A program made the position numbers and the translations under genes. This document shows positions 26,979-35,547 of a DNA stretch of 36,925 nucleotides, one piece after another. The notes below the pieces were generated by a model, which was given only the letters and a program-made list of their open reading frames with translations, ran no database searches and was not told the DNA's origin. The stretch's first letter is position 1. Every line of letters starts with the position of its first letter. Origin of the DNA: DATKZS01 sp035527835 [NCBI: bacterium] (lineage in GTDB: Bacteria; RBG-13-61-14); the NCBI GenBank assembly GCA_035527835.1, contig DATKZS010000158.1, positions 1 through 36,925 on the forward strand, in the 5' to 3' direction.

Positions 26979-27211
26979 CTTTAGTCGCGATCATCTCTGC
27001 GGAAACGGAAGTTTTTCCTCATCCTGTTTGCCGGACTTGGCCCGCCCATCGGGCAGTGGAACAATTCGGCCTGGAGGCCGGCTCAGGGACAACGTTCTTC
27101 TAAAAAAAATGAATAAGCTGCAATTCATTGATCTCATGCTTATAATTTACGGCAAGAAGAGATCAATACAATGCGCACCTGCCGGTGCCCGTCCCCGGCC
27201 ATAAATCGGGC

Positions 27212-27307
27212 ATGGACTGGAGCAAAAAGGCCGCATTCAGCGAACTGGTGCCCAAAACAGTCATCGAGCGCATCGAGATGCCGGATGAAGAAAGGAGTGA
27301 TTCATGA
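27212..27307 (+). CDS. Short open frame coupled to the SOUL gene
   Basis: ATG 27212 gives 31 residues (MDWSKKAAFSELVPKTV and so on) and its TGA overlaps the ATG of the next gene as ATGA. The coupling suggests a translated leader or the tail of a decayed gene. No known family is recognised. Confidence 0.3.
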   Translation: MDWSKKAAFSELVPKTVIERIEMPDEERSDS

Positions 27308-27972
27308 GAAAGATATTTACGGTACTGTTGGCGGCCATTGTTTCCGTCTGCCTGTGGGGCAAGCCGGCAATGGCCGCCGAGGAAGCCAGGTACGAGGTGG
27401 TGAAAAAATATGGCGACTTTGAGCTCCGCCGCTACGCGCCCCACCTGGTGGCGGAGGTCGAAGTCAAGGGAACGTTCGGCTCCGCCGCCTACCAGGCATT
27501 TCAGACCCTGTTCAAATACATAGACGGCAACAACGTCAAGCAGGAAAAAATCGCCATGACCGCGCCGGTGGAGCAGCAGACGGGTGAGAAAATTCCCATG
27601 ACGGCGCCCGTGACCCAGCGGCCGGCCGAGAGCGAAAAAATTCCCATGACCGCGCCGGTAACCCAAAGCAAGGGCGGAGGCAGCTATTTCATCGGCTTTG
27701 TCATGCCGGCGGACTATACCATGGAGAACATCCCTGAGCCGCTTGACCCCAAAGTGAAAATCCGTGAGGTCCCGGCAAGGATGGTCGCCGCCCGGCAATA
27801 TTCCGGGAGTTGGGGCAAGAGGAATTACGAAAAGAATCTCCGGATCCTGCGCGACGCCATCAGCCAGGCCGGGCTCAAGCCAATCGCCGAGCCGGTATTC
27901 GCCCGCTACAATCATCCCGGTGTCGCTTCCTCCAAACGGCGCAATGAAGTGCTGATCGAAGTCGCGCCCTGA
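27304..27972 (+). CDS. SOUL/HEBP-family heme-binding-like exported protein
   Basis: The 222-residue protein has a classic signal peptide (FTVLLAAIVSVCLWGKPAMA, cleavage after about residue 24), then YEVVKKYGDFELRRYAPHLV, the start of the SOUL domain. Family members bind heme or porphyrins or act in membrane homeostasis; bacterial roles are poorly known. The conserved KIAMTAPV motif is present and is followed by two more copies of KIPMTAPV in a loop of about 30 residues. YFIGFVMPADYTMENIPEP and MVAARQYSGSW complete the domain. GGAG lies eight bases ahead of the ATG. It probably resides in the periplasm. A convergent acyl-CoA dehydrogenase lies 224 bases downstream. Confidence 0.85.
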   Translation: MRKIFTVLLAAIVSVCLWGKPAMAAEEARYEVVKKYGDFELRRYAPHLVAEVEVKGTFGSAAYQAFQTLFKYIDGNNVKQEKIAMTAPVEQQTGEKIPMTAPVTQRPAESEKIPMTAPVTQSKGGGSYFIGFVMPADYTMENIPEPLDPKVKIREVPARMVAARQYSGSWGKRNYEKNLRILRDAISQAGLKPIAEPVFARYNHPGVASSKRRNEVLIEVAP

Positions 27973-28196
27973 ATACTTGGAGGATAGCGCCTGGGTGATT
28001 GAGGCGCGATCAGGGGATAAGATAAAATGGGCTGATGAGGCCGCGTGCCCGGGGACGGACCGGGGAAGGCATGAAGCACGCCGGTCCGGCCGGCGTCTCC
28101 ACCCTTGTCCCGGAGGGACAGCGGATAGTTGACATCGGCCGATGAATCGCCGGGCCATTCTCGCCCGCCCCCGCCGGGGCCAAGGAGCCGCCGGCC

Positions 28197-30005
28197 TCAG
28201 TCCGCGAAATTTTCCGCCTTCATCTTCACCGTGAGCCCGTCGCTGTCCATGAGCCTCGCCGCCAGGCCCAGGGTCTTGGGCAGCTCGTAGCCAAAGAAGT
28301 AGCGGCAGGTGAAGAGCTTGCCCTGGTAGAACTCGGCGTCGGCCACGCCCGGTTTCGCGGCCAGGGCCTTTTGGGCGGCCACGGCCTGCGCGAGCCATTG
28401 CCAGGCGATGGCGATGATGCCGAAGAGTTCGAGATAGAGGGTGGCGTCGGCCAGGAACAGCTCGATCTCGCCCTTCAGCGCGATGCCGGTCAAGTGCCCG
28501 GTCACGGCCTTCAATTTTTCCAGCGCGTCCGCCAGCGCCTGGGCGTCCTTTTTCAGCTCGCCGGATCTCTGGGCCTCCGCGATGGTCTTGCCGACCTCGT
28601 CAAGGTAGAGCATGAACGCCTTGCCGTTCTTCATCACCACCTTGCGGCCCAACAGGTCCATGCCCTGGATGCCGGTGGTCCCCTCGTGGATCGCGTGGAT
28701 GCGCACGTCGCGGTAATACTGCTCCAGCGGGAACTCGTCGCAATAGCCGTAACCGCCGAGGCATTGCAGGCCCGCGCTCACCGCCAGGACCCCCATCTCC
28801 GACGGATAGCTCTTGGCCACCGGCGTCAGGATGTCCAGCAGCAGCTCGGCCCGCTCCTTGTCATCGCCCTCGGTCACGTGGGCCAGGTCCACGTACTTGG
28901 CGCACTGGAAGATGAGCGCGAAACTGCCCTCAACCACCGCCCGCTGGAACAGCAGCATCCGCTTCACGTCCGCGTGCTCGATGATCGGCACCTGCGGCGT
29001 GGACGGGTCCTTCGACGTGATCTTGCGACCCTGCGGCCGCTCCCGGCAGTAGTCCAGCGACGCATGATACGCCGCGCTCGCAATGGCCGCCGCCGCCATC
29101 CCCACGTCCAGCCGGGCCTCGTTCATCATCTGGAACATGTACTTCAGGCCCTTGTGCTCCTCGCCCACCAGCCAGCCCCGGCAGTCCCCGGCCTCGCCCA
29201 GCGCGAGCTGCGTGATCGGTGAGCCTTTGTACCCGAGCTTGTGATATATGCCCGAGCACACGATGTCGTTGGGCACGAGCTTATCGCCCTCCGGACGCAG
29301 CTTGGGCACCACGAACAAAGAGATGCCCCTGATGCCGAGCGGCGCGCCCTTGATCTTGGCGATTAAAAGGTTCACCACGTTGTCAACCCCGTCGTGCTCG
29401 GCCGCGGAGATGAAAATCTTCTGGCCCTTGAGCAGGTAATAACCCTTATCGGTGGGGACGGCGGTGGTGGTGAGGTCGGTGAGCGAACTGCCCGCTTGCG
29501 GCTCCGTGAGCGCCATGGTGCCCTGCCATTCGCCGGAGAGCATCTTGGGCGCGTACGCCTCGATCAGCTCCTTGCTCCCGAAGCTCATGACCAGGTGCGC
29601 GGCGCCGGTGGTCAAAAACGGGTAAACCGCCGCCGAGTAATTGGCCGCCGAGAAGATGGCCCGGAAGGCCGCCATGATCATGTTCGGCATCTGCTGGCCG
29701 CCCGCCTCGTAAGGAGCGTGCGCCGCGATCCATCCGCCCTCCCCGCACGCCCGCGTCAAAGTCCGCACCACCGGATGAACCTTCACCACGCCGCCCTCAA
29801 ACTCCGGAGGCTTCCGGTCCATCTCCGTGAACGCCGGCCACAACATCTCCCGCCCCATCTTCAAGGCCGTCTCGATCACCAGATCAAATACCTCCCGATC
29901 CTTGTCCGCAAAGAACGGGAACCGGTTCAGCGACTCCGCGTCCAATACCTCGTACAACATAAACCTCAAATCCCTCTCACTCACAAACTTCCCGGCCATG
30001 GCCAT
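28197..30005 (-). CDS. Acyl-CoA dehydrogenase of the large DmdC-like class
   Basis: The 602-residue protein is longer than standard acyl-CoA dehydrogenases and matches the class including 3-methylmercaptopropionyl-CoA dehydrogenase, with an extra C-terminal helical domain after residue 450. MALTEPQAGSSLTDLTTTA is the flavin and substrate loop (165-183), and AIHEGTTGIQ holds the catalytic Glu (441). LGGYGYCDEFPLEQYYRDVR precedes it. The N-terminus (FVSERDLRFMLYEVLDAESL) is typical of the class. It oxidises an acyl-CoA thioester and hands electrons to ETF. The substrate may be medium- or short-chain, and DmdC itself cannot be claimed. Two starts are possible, 30005 or 29999; GGGGG suits the second better. 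It appears monocistronic. Confidence 0.9.
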   Translation of the reverse strand: MAMAGKFVSERDLRFMLYEVLDAESLNRFPFFADKDREVFDLVIETALKMGREMLWPAFTEMDRKPPEFEGGVVKVHPVVRTLTRACGEGGWIAAHAPYEAGGQQMPNMIMAAFRAIFSAANYSAAVYPFLTTGAAHLVMSFGSKELIEAYAPKMLSGEWQGTMALTEPQAGSSLTDLTTTAVPTDKGYYLLKGQKIFISAAEHDGVDNVVNLLIAKIKGAPLGIRGISLFVVPKLRPEGDKLVPNDIVCSGIYHKLGYKGSPITQLALGEAGDCRGWLVGEEHKGLKYMFQMMNEARLDVGMAAAAIASAAYHASLDYCRERPQGRKITSKDPSTPQVPIIEHADVKRMLLFQRAVVEGSFALIFQCAKYVDLAHVTEGDDKERAELLLDILTPVAKSYPSEMGVLAVSAGLQCLGGYGYCDEFPLEQYYRDVRIHAIHEGTTGIQGMDLLGRKVVMKNGKAFMLYLDEVGKTIAEAQRSGELKKDAQALADALEKLKAVTGHLTGIALKGEIELFLADATLYLELFGIIAIAWQWLAQAVAAQKALAAKPGVADAEFYQGKLFTCRYFFGYELPKTLGLAARLMDSDGLTVKMKAENFAD

Positions 30006-30098
30006 TTCCCCCTTTTCGAACTCGGCGGTTATATCTATAATTTCGTAATGTATTTTTTCACTTGCCGCCCACCGATCCGGATGCTACTATCATATCAA

Positions 30099-30575
30099 CT
30101 AGCTTGAAATTGATCCCGCGATAAAATAGACAATCATTAAGAGAAAGCCTTCCGCAACGCTCAAAATAATCCAAGGACCCGGGAAATTATCCACCCCTGA
30201 CTTTTTCAGGAATAGATAATTGAGAACAAAACTAAACAATATCGAACACGCCCAAAGAGTAAAGAAAAAAAATAATACACCAATTGCTCCGAACATATGG
30301 TCATTCAAATGTGGAGACATATTATGGCTTATCCAGAACAACAGCATAAGAAACAGAGCCTGGAATAGCAATTTGTAAAGAAAAATATAAAAGTAGGAGA
30401 TCGAAGATGGAGGCCCCTCAGTGTTGTCTGATTCTTGCTCCAAACGACCAGGAAGAAGTGGAGAGGACTTGTTGGTTGAAGGCAGACTGAAGTGTCGCCA
30501 AGTTTTATTATAGATGATGACCAGTGTGAATAATATAATGATACTTATAATTGTTAGGCCAATGGCAATCATCAT
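30099..30575 (-). CDS. Small AT-rich integral membrane protein, unknown
   Basis: The 158-residue protein has four hydrophobic spans (about 4-22, 64-84, 94-120 and 133-155) and a polar loop after the first (TWRHFSLPSTNKSSPLLPGR). AGGAG lies six bases before the start. I do not recognise a family. Its base composition is strikingly richer in A and T than all neighbours, with ATT/ATA codons used freely, which suggests recent acquisition. It lies just upstream of a repeat-rich zone and an IS110 remnant. Confidence 0.6.
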   Translation of the reverse strand: MMIAIGLTIISIIILFTLVIIYNKTWRHFSLPSTNKSSPLLPGRLEQESDNTEGPPSSISYFYIFLYKLLFQALFLMLLFWISHNMSPHLNDHMFGAIGVLFFFFTLWACSILFSFVLNYLFLKKSGVDNFPGPWIILSVAEGFLLMIVYFIAGSISS

Positions 30576-30830
30576 TATCTTCTCCTGGCCTTCGCTACGG
30601 CAAGACTTTTAACCGCTGAAAGTAAGGGCGAAGCTCCTCGTCTCCGTCGGCCTTGTTTTAGGCCGCTCCTTCCGAGCTGGGATGGTTGGTTGGCGGCCGT
30701 TCCCAGGGCTTGCGCCCTGTGTTAACGGAGGCCGCGCTTTCAGCGCTCCAAGCTTCCTTTCAATGCCGAGATGAGCGTTCTCAAATATACAAAAATGATC
30801 TGGTGTTGTCAAAGCCGAGGGCGCAGCTTT

Positions 30831-31023
30831 GGAGTGCGCGCGGCTTGCCGCCGCTTTAGCGAGCCGGGAGCTTGCTCCCGGCGGACTCCACCGCACACCC
30901 AAAGCCCCGGAGTACGTCAAGCTTGGTCATAATGGTTTGAAGAACTTGTCCCGGGCCGGCAAGCAAGCTTGCCGATCCAAAGCGGGTGACCCGCCTCAGG
31001 CGGCGGCAAGCCGCGCGCACTCC
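30831..31023. repeat. Long inverted repeat in a gene-free stretch
   Basis: A perfect 24-base inverted pair, starting GGAGTGCGCGCGGCTTGCC, lies at 30831-30854 and 31000-31023; similarity continues outward as CTTT/AAAC-type bases. Inside, GCCGGGAGC and GCTCCCGGC (30863-30871 and 30874-30882) form a tight hairpin. The surrounding interval 30576-31137 has no convincing gene. It resembles a small non-autonomous element. Confidence 0.6.
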
Positions 31024-31137
31024 CAAACGGTTCCCAGATTGAAAACCAAGTGCGTAACGGCCGCGTCAACCTCTTATCGGAGCGGAGCCTCCGGGCTTAA
31101 TCACTAAACAATATTCAAATAACTATCAATTATAAAA

Positions 31138-31584
31138 TCAAGCCGCCGCCGCTTCCACGCCGGACTCCGCGGCAAGACCCGACCGCCACATCCAGATACC
31201 AAGCCGACGCATCACCGCCGTGATCAGCTTCTTGCGCAACTCCTTCTTCTTCTTCGCGCTCAAACCCGCGATCTCCGTCCGCCGCTTAAACCATTCCCGC
31301 CAATAATCATCATACTTCACCACCGCCCACGCGCACTGGTTCAGAATCTTGCGCACCCGGCAAGGACCCAGACGGCTGATGTGGCCCTTGTGATCATCGT
31401 CCTCCCCGGATTCGTAGCTCCGGGGCGTAAGACCAAGGTAACTCCCAACCGCCTTGCGATTGCCGAAACGGCCAAGCTCCCCAAGCTTCGTCAAATAAAC
31501 CATCGCGCTCAAAACCCCAACTCCCTTGAGCCTGGTCAGCGCCTTCACCCGCGAACCATACCGCGGACTCTCCGCCAACTCCAA
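31138..31584 (-). pseudogene. IS110/IS116/IS902-family transposase remnant
   Basis: The 148 residues match the C-terminal transposase_20 domain: LTRLKGVGVLSAMVYLTKLG, FGNRKAVGSYLGLTPRSYES and GPCRVRKILNQCAWAVVKYD. The N-terminal DEDD catalytic domain is missing; beyond 31584 the frame breaks into unrelated sequence. The stop is intact. The remnant marks former IS110 activity here. Confidence 0.8.
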
Positions 31585-31739
31585 AGCGGCCTTTCGTTAC
31601 AGGCGCCAGTAAAAAAAATCGTTCGTGAGGAGGGCTTGGACTTGACAAACGGTTTGGAACCATTACATTCATCAGGAAGTCAGCAGGGACTTGTTCAAGC
31701 TTCTAGTACGTTTTGATTGCATACAGGGACCACTAACAT

Positions 31740-31930
31740 AGGGAATAGAAACCGCTCCTCGACAGGCTAAGGGATCGGGCTCACTCTCGAGTCCGATTTC
31801 AGGCATCAGGGAAGGGCGATGCTAGACCCATCTTGGCGTAGTCTAAAATTTGAACTCTTGACAACCCGGCCCCAGGGGAACGGCCGGGGATTGTTTGCCT
31901 GGGGCCATTTCATATCAAATTTTGGCATTG
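31740..31930 (+). promoter_or_regulatory. Structured leader region ahead of the glycine-rich lipoprotein gene
   Basis: Several hairpins stack here. ATCGGGCTC (31774-31782) pairs with GAGTCCGAT (31789-31797) allowing one G-U. AAAATTTGA (31845-31853) pairs with TCAAATTTT (31915-31923), enclosing GGCCCCAGG/CCTGGGGCC (31868-31876 and 31898-31906). The latter competes with CCCGGCC/GGCCGGG (31865-31871 and 31882-31888), since the arms overlap. Mutually exclusive stems are typical of attenuators or riboswitch-like leaders; no known class is matched. Confidence 0.45.
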
Positions 31931-31997
31931 CAAAGTGAGGGGCTTGGAGGGATTTGTTTTTGGAAAAAAACTCACAAAACAGAAGGGAGGAGATCGA

Positions 31998-34244
31998 ATG
32001 AAAAAAGGAATAATGCAAAGTTTGAGGTACGTGACCGTCATCATCATGCTGGCGGCGCTGAGCGGGGGATGTCAAGGCACTTTGGGTGGCCGGGACGATC
32101 TCGAGTCGGCGGCACAGCATCTCGGGGCGCTGATCCAGGCGAAGGGTGGGCAGGGCGACGAGCTGGATGGAGGCAGCGGGGGAGCGGCGCTAATTACGGC
32201 CGGCCCGAACGGCCTGGTCATCAGCCCTGAAGGGTCCGTGGACACTTCATTCAATCTGCCCCTCGTTCCCGCCTATGACCTGGGAGATGAGGCCTGGACC
32301 GTGACCGGCAGCTACACCGTGAATGTTTACATTGACACGACCGACTCCGACGCCAACGCCGATGACGGCGAATACCTGCTGTTCCTGGGGGATACGGCGC
32401 TGTACCGCCGCAACGGGGTTGACGATTACACCGAGGTGACCGGTCTCAAGGTCAATCGGGGCGTTGTCCTTACTGTTGGTCTCAATTCGAACTTTGGAGG
32501 AGGCAACAGCGGCCAGGACACGGCCCAGCTCGTGTTCGAGTATGACGTGGTCATTTTCGGGACGGTCAAGCCCCAGACCCTGGACACGGGCGATCTTGAC
32601 GATGAAACCATAGAAGATCGGGCCGGAGCGCCGGCCACGGACATGGACATGGGCGCGCTCTCCATCCGGGCCTACAGGTCTTTCCTCTACGGAAAAATGG
32701 ACGCCTCCGGCGCTGACGCCACCGTGGCCGATCAGCGCGGCGGGTACGGGGGCCTGGTTAACCTGGCCGGCGATGACTACGTGCTGGTCACCGGGATCAT
32801 AGACGCTTCCGGCGGCAACGGCATGGGCGACGGCGACGGCGGCGACGCCGGCTGGAACGCGAATCACTGGTGGGGCGCCCGGCTCCAGACCTATACCGGG
32901 GCGGTGGTGAACCGGGGCACGATCCTGGCGAACGGCGGGAACGGCGCCAACGGCGGGAACGCCAGCTTTATCCGGCTCGTGTCCGCGGCGCATGTTTTCA
33001 ATACCGGGACCCTCATGGCCAACGGCGGCAGGGGATCGAACGGCGACGGCGGAGACGGCGCCGACAGCGACCCTGGAATTGGCATCCAGCTGCAGGCCCC
33101 TACTGGCTCCATCTTCAACAGCGGCAATATGTCCGCCAATGGCGGCAACGCGGTTGAAGCCGGGGTGGGAGGCCCGGTGGAGGCAGGCTCGGGAGGCCTG
33201 GTTGATTTCCAGACCAATGGAGACATCAGGAATTCCGGCGCCATCGTTGCCAACGGCGGCAACGCCTCCGTTGACGGAAACGGCGGCTCGGCCGGAGAAG
33301 CCCGTCTCGTCTCCGGTTTTAGCCTTTACAACGACGCGCCCATATCCCTCGCAGGCGGCAATGCCGCCGGGACTGATAACATCGGCGGCGAAGGAGGAGC
33401 TCTCTCCCTGGAGGACGCGGTCATTATCATTGATGTGAAGTTGGTCAGCAAAGGCGCCATTAACCTGAACGGCGGAGTCGGCGACCAGGGTGGACCAGGT
33501 GGATCGGTGCAACTCAGCGGTTACGGCGTTGAGCTGATCGGCTACAGCGGCCTGATCCTGGACGCGGGCAACGGCGGCATAAACGGAGGCAATGCGGCGC
33601 CAAGCTCCACGATTACTTCGGCCGGTGACGTCGCCATCCAGAACTTCCTGATCAGCGCGAGGGGCGGCGTCGGACTGGACGGAAATGGCGGCTACGCCAT
33701 GACGGGCCCGGGAGGCCTTGCGCTGATATCATCGGCCAACCTCTCATATCAGGGCGCCATCACCCTGGTTGGAGGCAGGGCCGCCGATGGAAATGGCGGC
33801 TCCGGCGGCGGACTGACTATACAGGCGACATCGGGCGATCTGTCCTTCAAAGGCGGCATTGACCTCTCCGGAGGCGGCGCCGGCGGCGGCAGCGATGGCG
33901 ATGGCGGCAGCGTTGTTGGCACCAGTATCAACGGAATTAACGTGACGCTCGACGGAACCTTGGTCGCGGCCGGAGGGAGGGCCATCGGCGGCGGCACCGG
34001 AGGCTCCGGACCCATGGCCCAAATCAACGCGGTGATGCAGGTAATCAGCAACATGAGCTATAACTTAAGCGGAGGGAACGCCGACCTGACCAGTGGGACC
34101 GGCGGCAATGGAGGGATGCTGGGTTTAAAGTCCAATATCCTGGCCACTCAAGACGCCGGCCATTGGAATGTAGCGGGCGGAAATGGCCTGATTGACGGGG
34201 ATGATGGCCTGGTCGTGATAGACGGCATCCAGATGTTCCCCTGA
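31998..34244 (+). CDS. Large glycine-rich repeat lipoprotein, probable beta-helix
   Basis: The 748-residue protein starts at ATG 31998, seven bases after GGAGG; the open frame extends to 31935 but without support. The N-terminus (MKKGIMQSLRYVTVIIMLAA) ends in LSGGC, an acceptable though imperfect lipobox, so it is probably lipid-anchored. After a non-repetitive domain of about 200 residues it consists of some 15 to 20 irregular repeats of 25-30 residues, each with a hydrophobic strand and an NGG or GGNG turn (for example GTILANGGNGANGGNASFIR, GDIRNSGAIVANGGNAS). This pattern fits a parallel beta-helix exposed at the cell surface, as in adhesins. It is flanked by a folded leader and a strong terminator, so it is its own transcription unit. 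Function unknown. Confidence 0.75.
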   Translation: MKKGIMQSLRYVTVIIMLAALSGGCQGTLGGRDDLESAAQHLGALIQAKGGQGDELDGGSGGAALITAGPNGLVISPEGSVDTSFNLPLVPAYDLGDEAWTVTGSYTVNVYIDTTDSDANADDGEYLLFLGDTALYRRNGVDDYTEVTGLKVNRGVVLTVGLNSNFGGGNSGQDTAQLVFEYDVVIFGTVKPQTLDTGDLDDETIEDRAGAPATDMDMGALSIRAYRSFLYGKMDASGADATVADQRGGYGGLVNLAGDDYVLVTGIIDASGGNGMGDGDGGDAGWNANHWWGARLQTYTGAVVNRGTILANGGNGANGGNASFIRLVSAAHVFNTGTLMANGGRGSNGDGGDGADSDPGIGIQLQAPTGSIFNSGNMSANGGNAVEAGVGGPVEAGSGGLVDFQTNGDIRNSGAIVANGGNASVDGNGGSAGEARLVSGFSLYNDAPISLAGGNAAGTDNIGGEGGALSLEDAVIIIDVKLVSKGAINLNGGVGDQGGPGGSVQLSGYGVELIGYSGLILDAGNGGINGGNAAPSSTITSAGDVAIQNFLISARGGVGLDGNGGYAMTGPGGLALISSANLSYQGAITLVGGRAADGNGGSGGGLTIQATSGDLSFKGGIDLSGGGAGGGSDGDGGSVVGTSINGINVTLDGTLVAAGGRAIGGGTGGSGPMAQINAVMQVISNMSYNLSGGNADLTSGTGGNGGMLGLKSNILATQDAGHWNVAGGNGLIDGDDGLVVIDGIQMFP

Positions 34245-34269
34245 TCTTGAATTGTTCTTGATATAAACG

Positions 34270-34302
34270 GCGGGAGGCCCCACGGCCTCCCGCTCTTTTT
34301 AT
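34270..34302 (+). terminator. Strong intrinsic terminator after the repeat lipoprotein
   Basis: GCGGGAGGCC (34270-34279) pairs perfectly with GGCCTCCCGC (34284-34293) and is followed by TCTTTTT. It lies 26 bases after the stop codon. Confidence 0.9.
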
Positions 34303-34761
34303 TGGTGCGCCAGGCATGGCGCGAAGCGCCATTGACCGGCGTGGATTGGCTGGATTGGGGTCAGGTGGATTTGGCTGGGGGTCTGGCCGGCGAGCAGTCC
34401 CATACTTGTTACAAGTGATGGCCGGGAGGCTAATTGATTGGGTTGGGAGGGAGGCTTTCGGGGGTTTGCCGAATCCGCCAAAATAAAACAGGATGTGCCG
34501 GAATGGAATAAAAAGGCCTGGGATGGACGGGACTTAAACCAATTCTGGATACGGTTAATTCATGCTTTATTAATGAATACAATATGTTAAGCATCAGATT
34601 ACGCTCCTTTGCCGGCCGGCGTCATTTGGTATGATTCGTGCTATTTTAAGCATTGAAACTTGGAGCTTGCGCTGCGCCGTAGCCAGGCGGCCGCCCATTT
34701 ACAAAGGTTTTTGCAGTGATGGTTCGGGGAAATGGCCGCGGTCCAGGAGGAAATTTAGGAT
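34303..34761. other. Gene-poor interval before the zinc-ribbon gene
   Basis: No convincing long gene. A small palindrome ATGGCGC/GCGCCAT lies at 34316-34332, followed by low-complexity GGATT/GGCTGG runs. A plus-strand 40-odd residue frame ending near 34590 (with EWNKKAWDGRDLNQFW) looks coding-like but has no start signal. The promoter of the zinc-ribbon/spoVG pair should be in the AT-richer stretch near 34540-34650. Confidence 0.4.
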
Positions 34762-34947
34762 ATGACCGAGCGGGAGAGGGTCTGCATCCTTTGCGGGAAG
34801 AAAGAGGAGATGTTGGGTTACATGTGCCCGGCCTGCCAGGACAGGATCCAGCGCGAGGTCATGGGCAAGCGCAGGGAGATGCGTCAGGAGGCGGAGAGGG
34901 TTTTGCGCCGGAACGGCGTTGTTCCGGCCGGAGATAAGAAGCAGTAA
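34762..34947 (+). CDS. Small zinc-ribbon protein
   Basis: The 61-residue protein has two CxxC pairs (VCILC, Cys8/Cys11, and CPAC, Cys22/Cys25) at zinc-ribbon spacing, then a highly charged helix rich in Arg and Glu. AGGAGG lies about ten bases upstream. It precedes spoVG by 41 bases on the same strand, so the two are presumably co-transcribed. Nucleic-acid or protein binding is plausible; the exact family is not recognised. Confidence 0.75.
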   Translation: MTERERVCILCGKKEEMLGYMCPACQDRIQREVMGKRREMRQEAERVLRRNGVVPAGDKKQ

Positions 34948-34988
34948 CAGCGGTAAGGAAACGGCCATAGCACGACAAGGAGGTATTC

Positions 34989-35309
34989 ATGCAAATCACC
35001 GGTATCACGGTCGCACCCGTGGATGAGGCCAAGCTTCGGGCTTATGTGAACATCACGATTGACAACTGTTTCATGGTGCGCGGTCTCAAAATCATCCGCG
35101 GCAACAACGGCCTGTTCGTGGCGATGCCCAACAAGAAGAGCAAGAACGGAATGTTCCGGGACATTGCGCACCCGCTTGACTCGGACACGCGCAAGATGAT
35201 CGAGGACAGGGTGATAAAGGAGTACGAGGCGGTGGTCAAGGACGGCGGCAACGGGGGCAACGGCGGGGGCGGCAACCAGAGCGTGGCGGCTGGCGAGGAC
35301 TTAGAGTAA
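34989..35309 (+). CDS. spoVG: SpoVG family regulator
   Basis: MQITGITVAPVDEAKLRAYV, NCFMVRGLKIIRGNNGLFVA and MPNKKSKNGMFRDIAHPLD are diagnostic of SpoVG, a small nucleic-acid-binding regulator first known from Bacillus septation and sporulation and found in many non-sporulating bacteria. The 106 residues include a poly-Gly/Asn tail (DGGNGGNGGGGN) beyond the core. AAGGAGG lies five bases ahead of the ATG. It follows a zinc-ribbon gene rather than the ispE or purR neighbours common in Firmicutes. A terminator closes the unit. Sporulation is not implied. Confidence 0.93.
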   Translation: MQITGITVAPVDEAKLRAYVNITIDNCFMVRGLKIIRGNNGLFVAMPNKKSKNGMFRDIAHPLDSDTRKMIEDRVIKEYEAVVKDGGNGGNGGGGNQSVAAGEDLE

Positions 35310-35330
35310 AATACGGCCGTTTCATCTGGG

Positions 35331-35372
35331 GGAACCGGTCGGAGCATCATCCGCCGGTTCTCCTTTTTTTTT
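35331..35372 (+). terminator. Intrinsic terminator of the spoVG unit
   Basis: GAACCGG (35332-35338) pairs with CCGGTTC (35354-35360), followed within two bases by a nine-T run. It lies about 22 bases after the spoVG stop. Confidence 0.88.
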
Positions 35373-35469
35373 CTGGGCGGGGGATGGAGAGATTTTTTGA
35401 CCGCGGAGACGCAAAGGACGCGGAGAATCAATAGAGTTCGGAGTTATTTTAGAATATAAATTCCGGCGC

Positions 35470-35538
35470 GGGAGCGCCCTTCCGGACGCGATCCGTTTTC
35501 CGGAACTGCCCGAGGATCGCGCCCGGAAGGGCGCTCCC
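35470..35538. repeat. 25-base inverted repeat between convergent genes
   Basis: GGGAGCGCCCTTCCGG and following bases (35470-35494) are repeated in inverse at 35514-35538 with one mismatch in 25, around a 19-base loop. It lies 10 bases beyond the ankyrin gene stop, so it may end that transcript; it is also REP-like. Confidence 0.7.
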
Positions 35539-35547
35539 ACGTCAGGT

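Noticed and set aside
27163-28398. 411-residue minus-strand frame across the SOUL gene
   Set aside because: It overlaps the intact SOUL gene and the end of the acyl-CoA dehydrogenase, with an implausible Gly/Arg/His-rich sequence.
32247-33512. 421-residue minus-strand frame opposite the repeat lipoprotein
   Set aside because: Antisense artefact of the repetitive GGC/GCC codons; no ribosome site and no family resemblance.
34438-34590. Small plus-strand frame with EWNKKAWDGRDLNQFW
   Set aside because: Looks coding-like, but it has no ribosome site, no recognisable family and lies in low-complexity DNA; kept only as a note in the gap entry.
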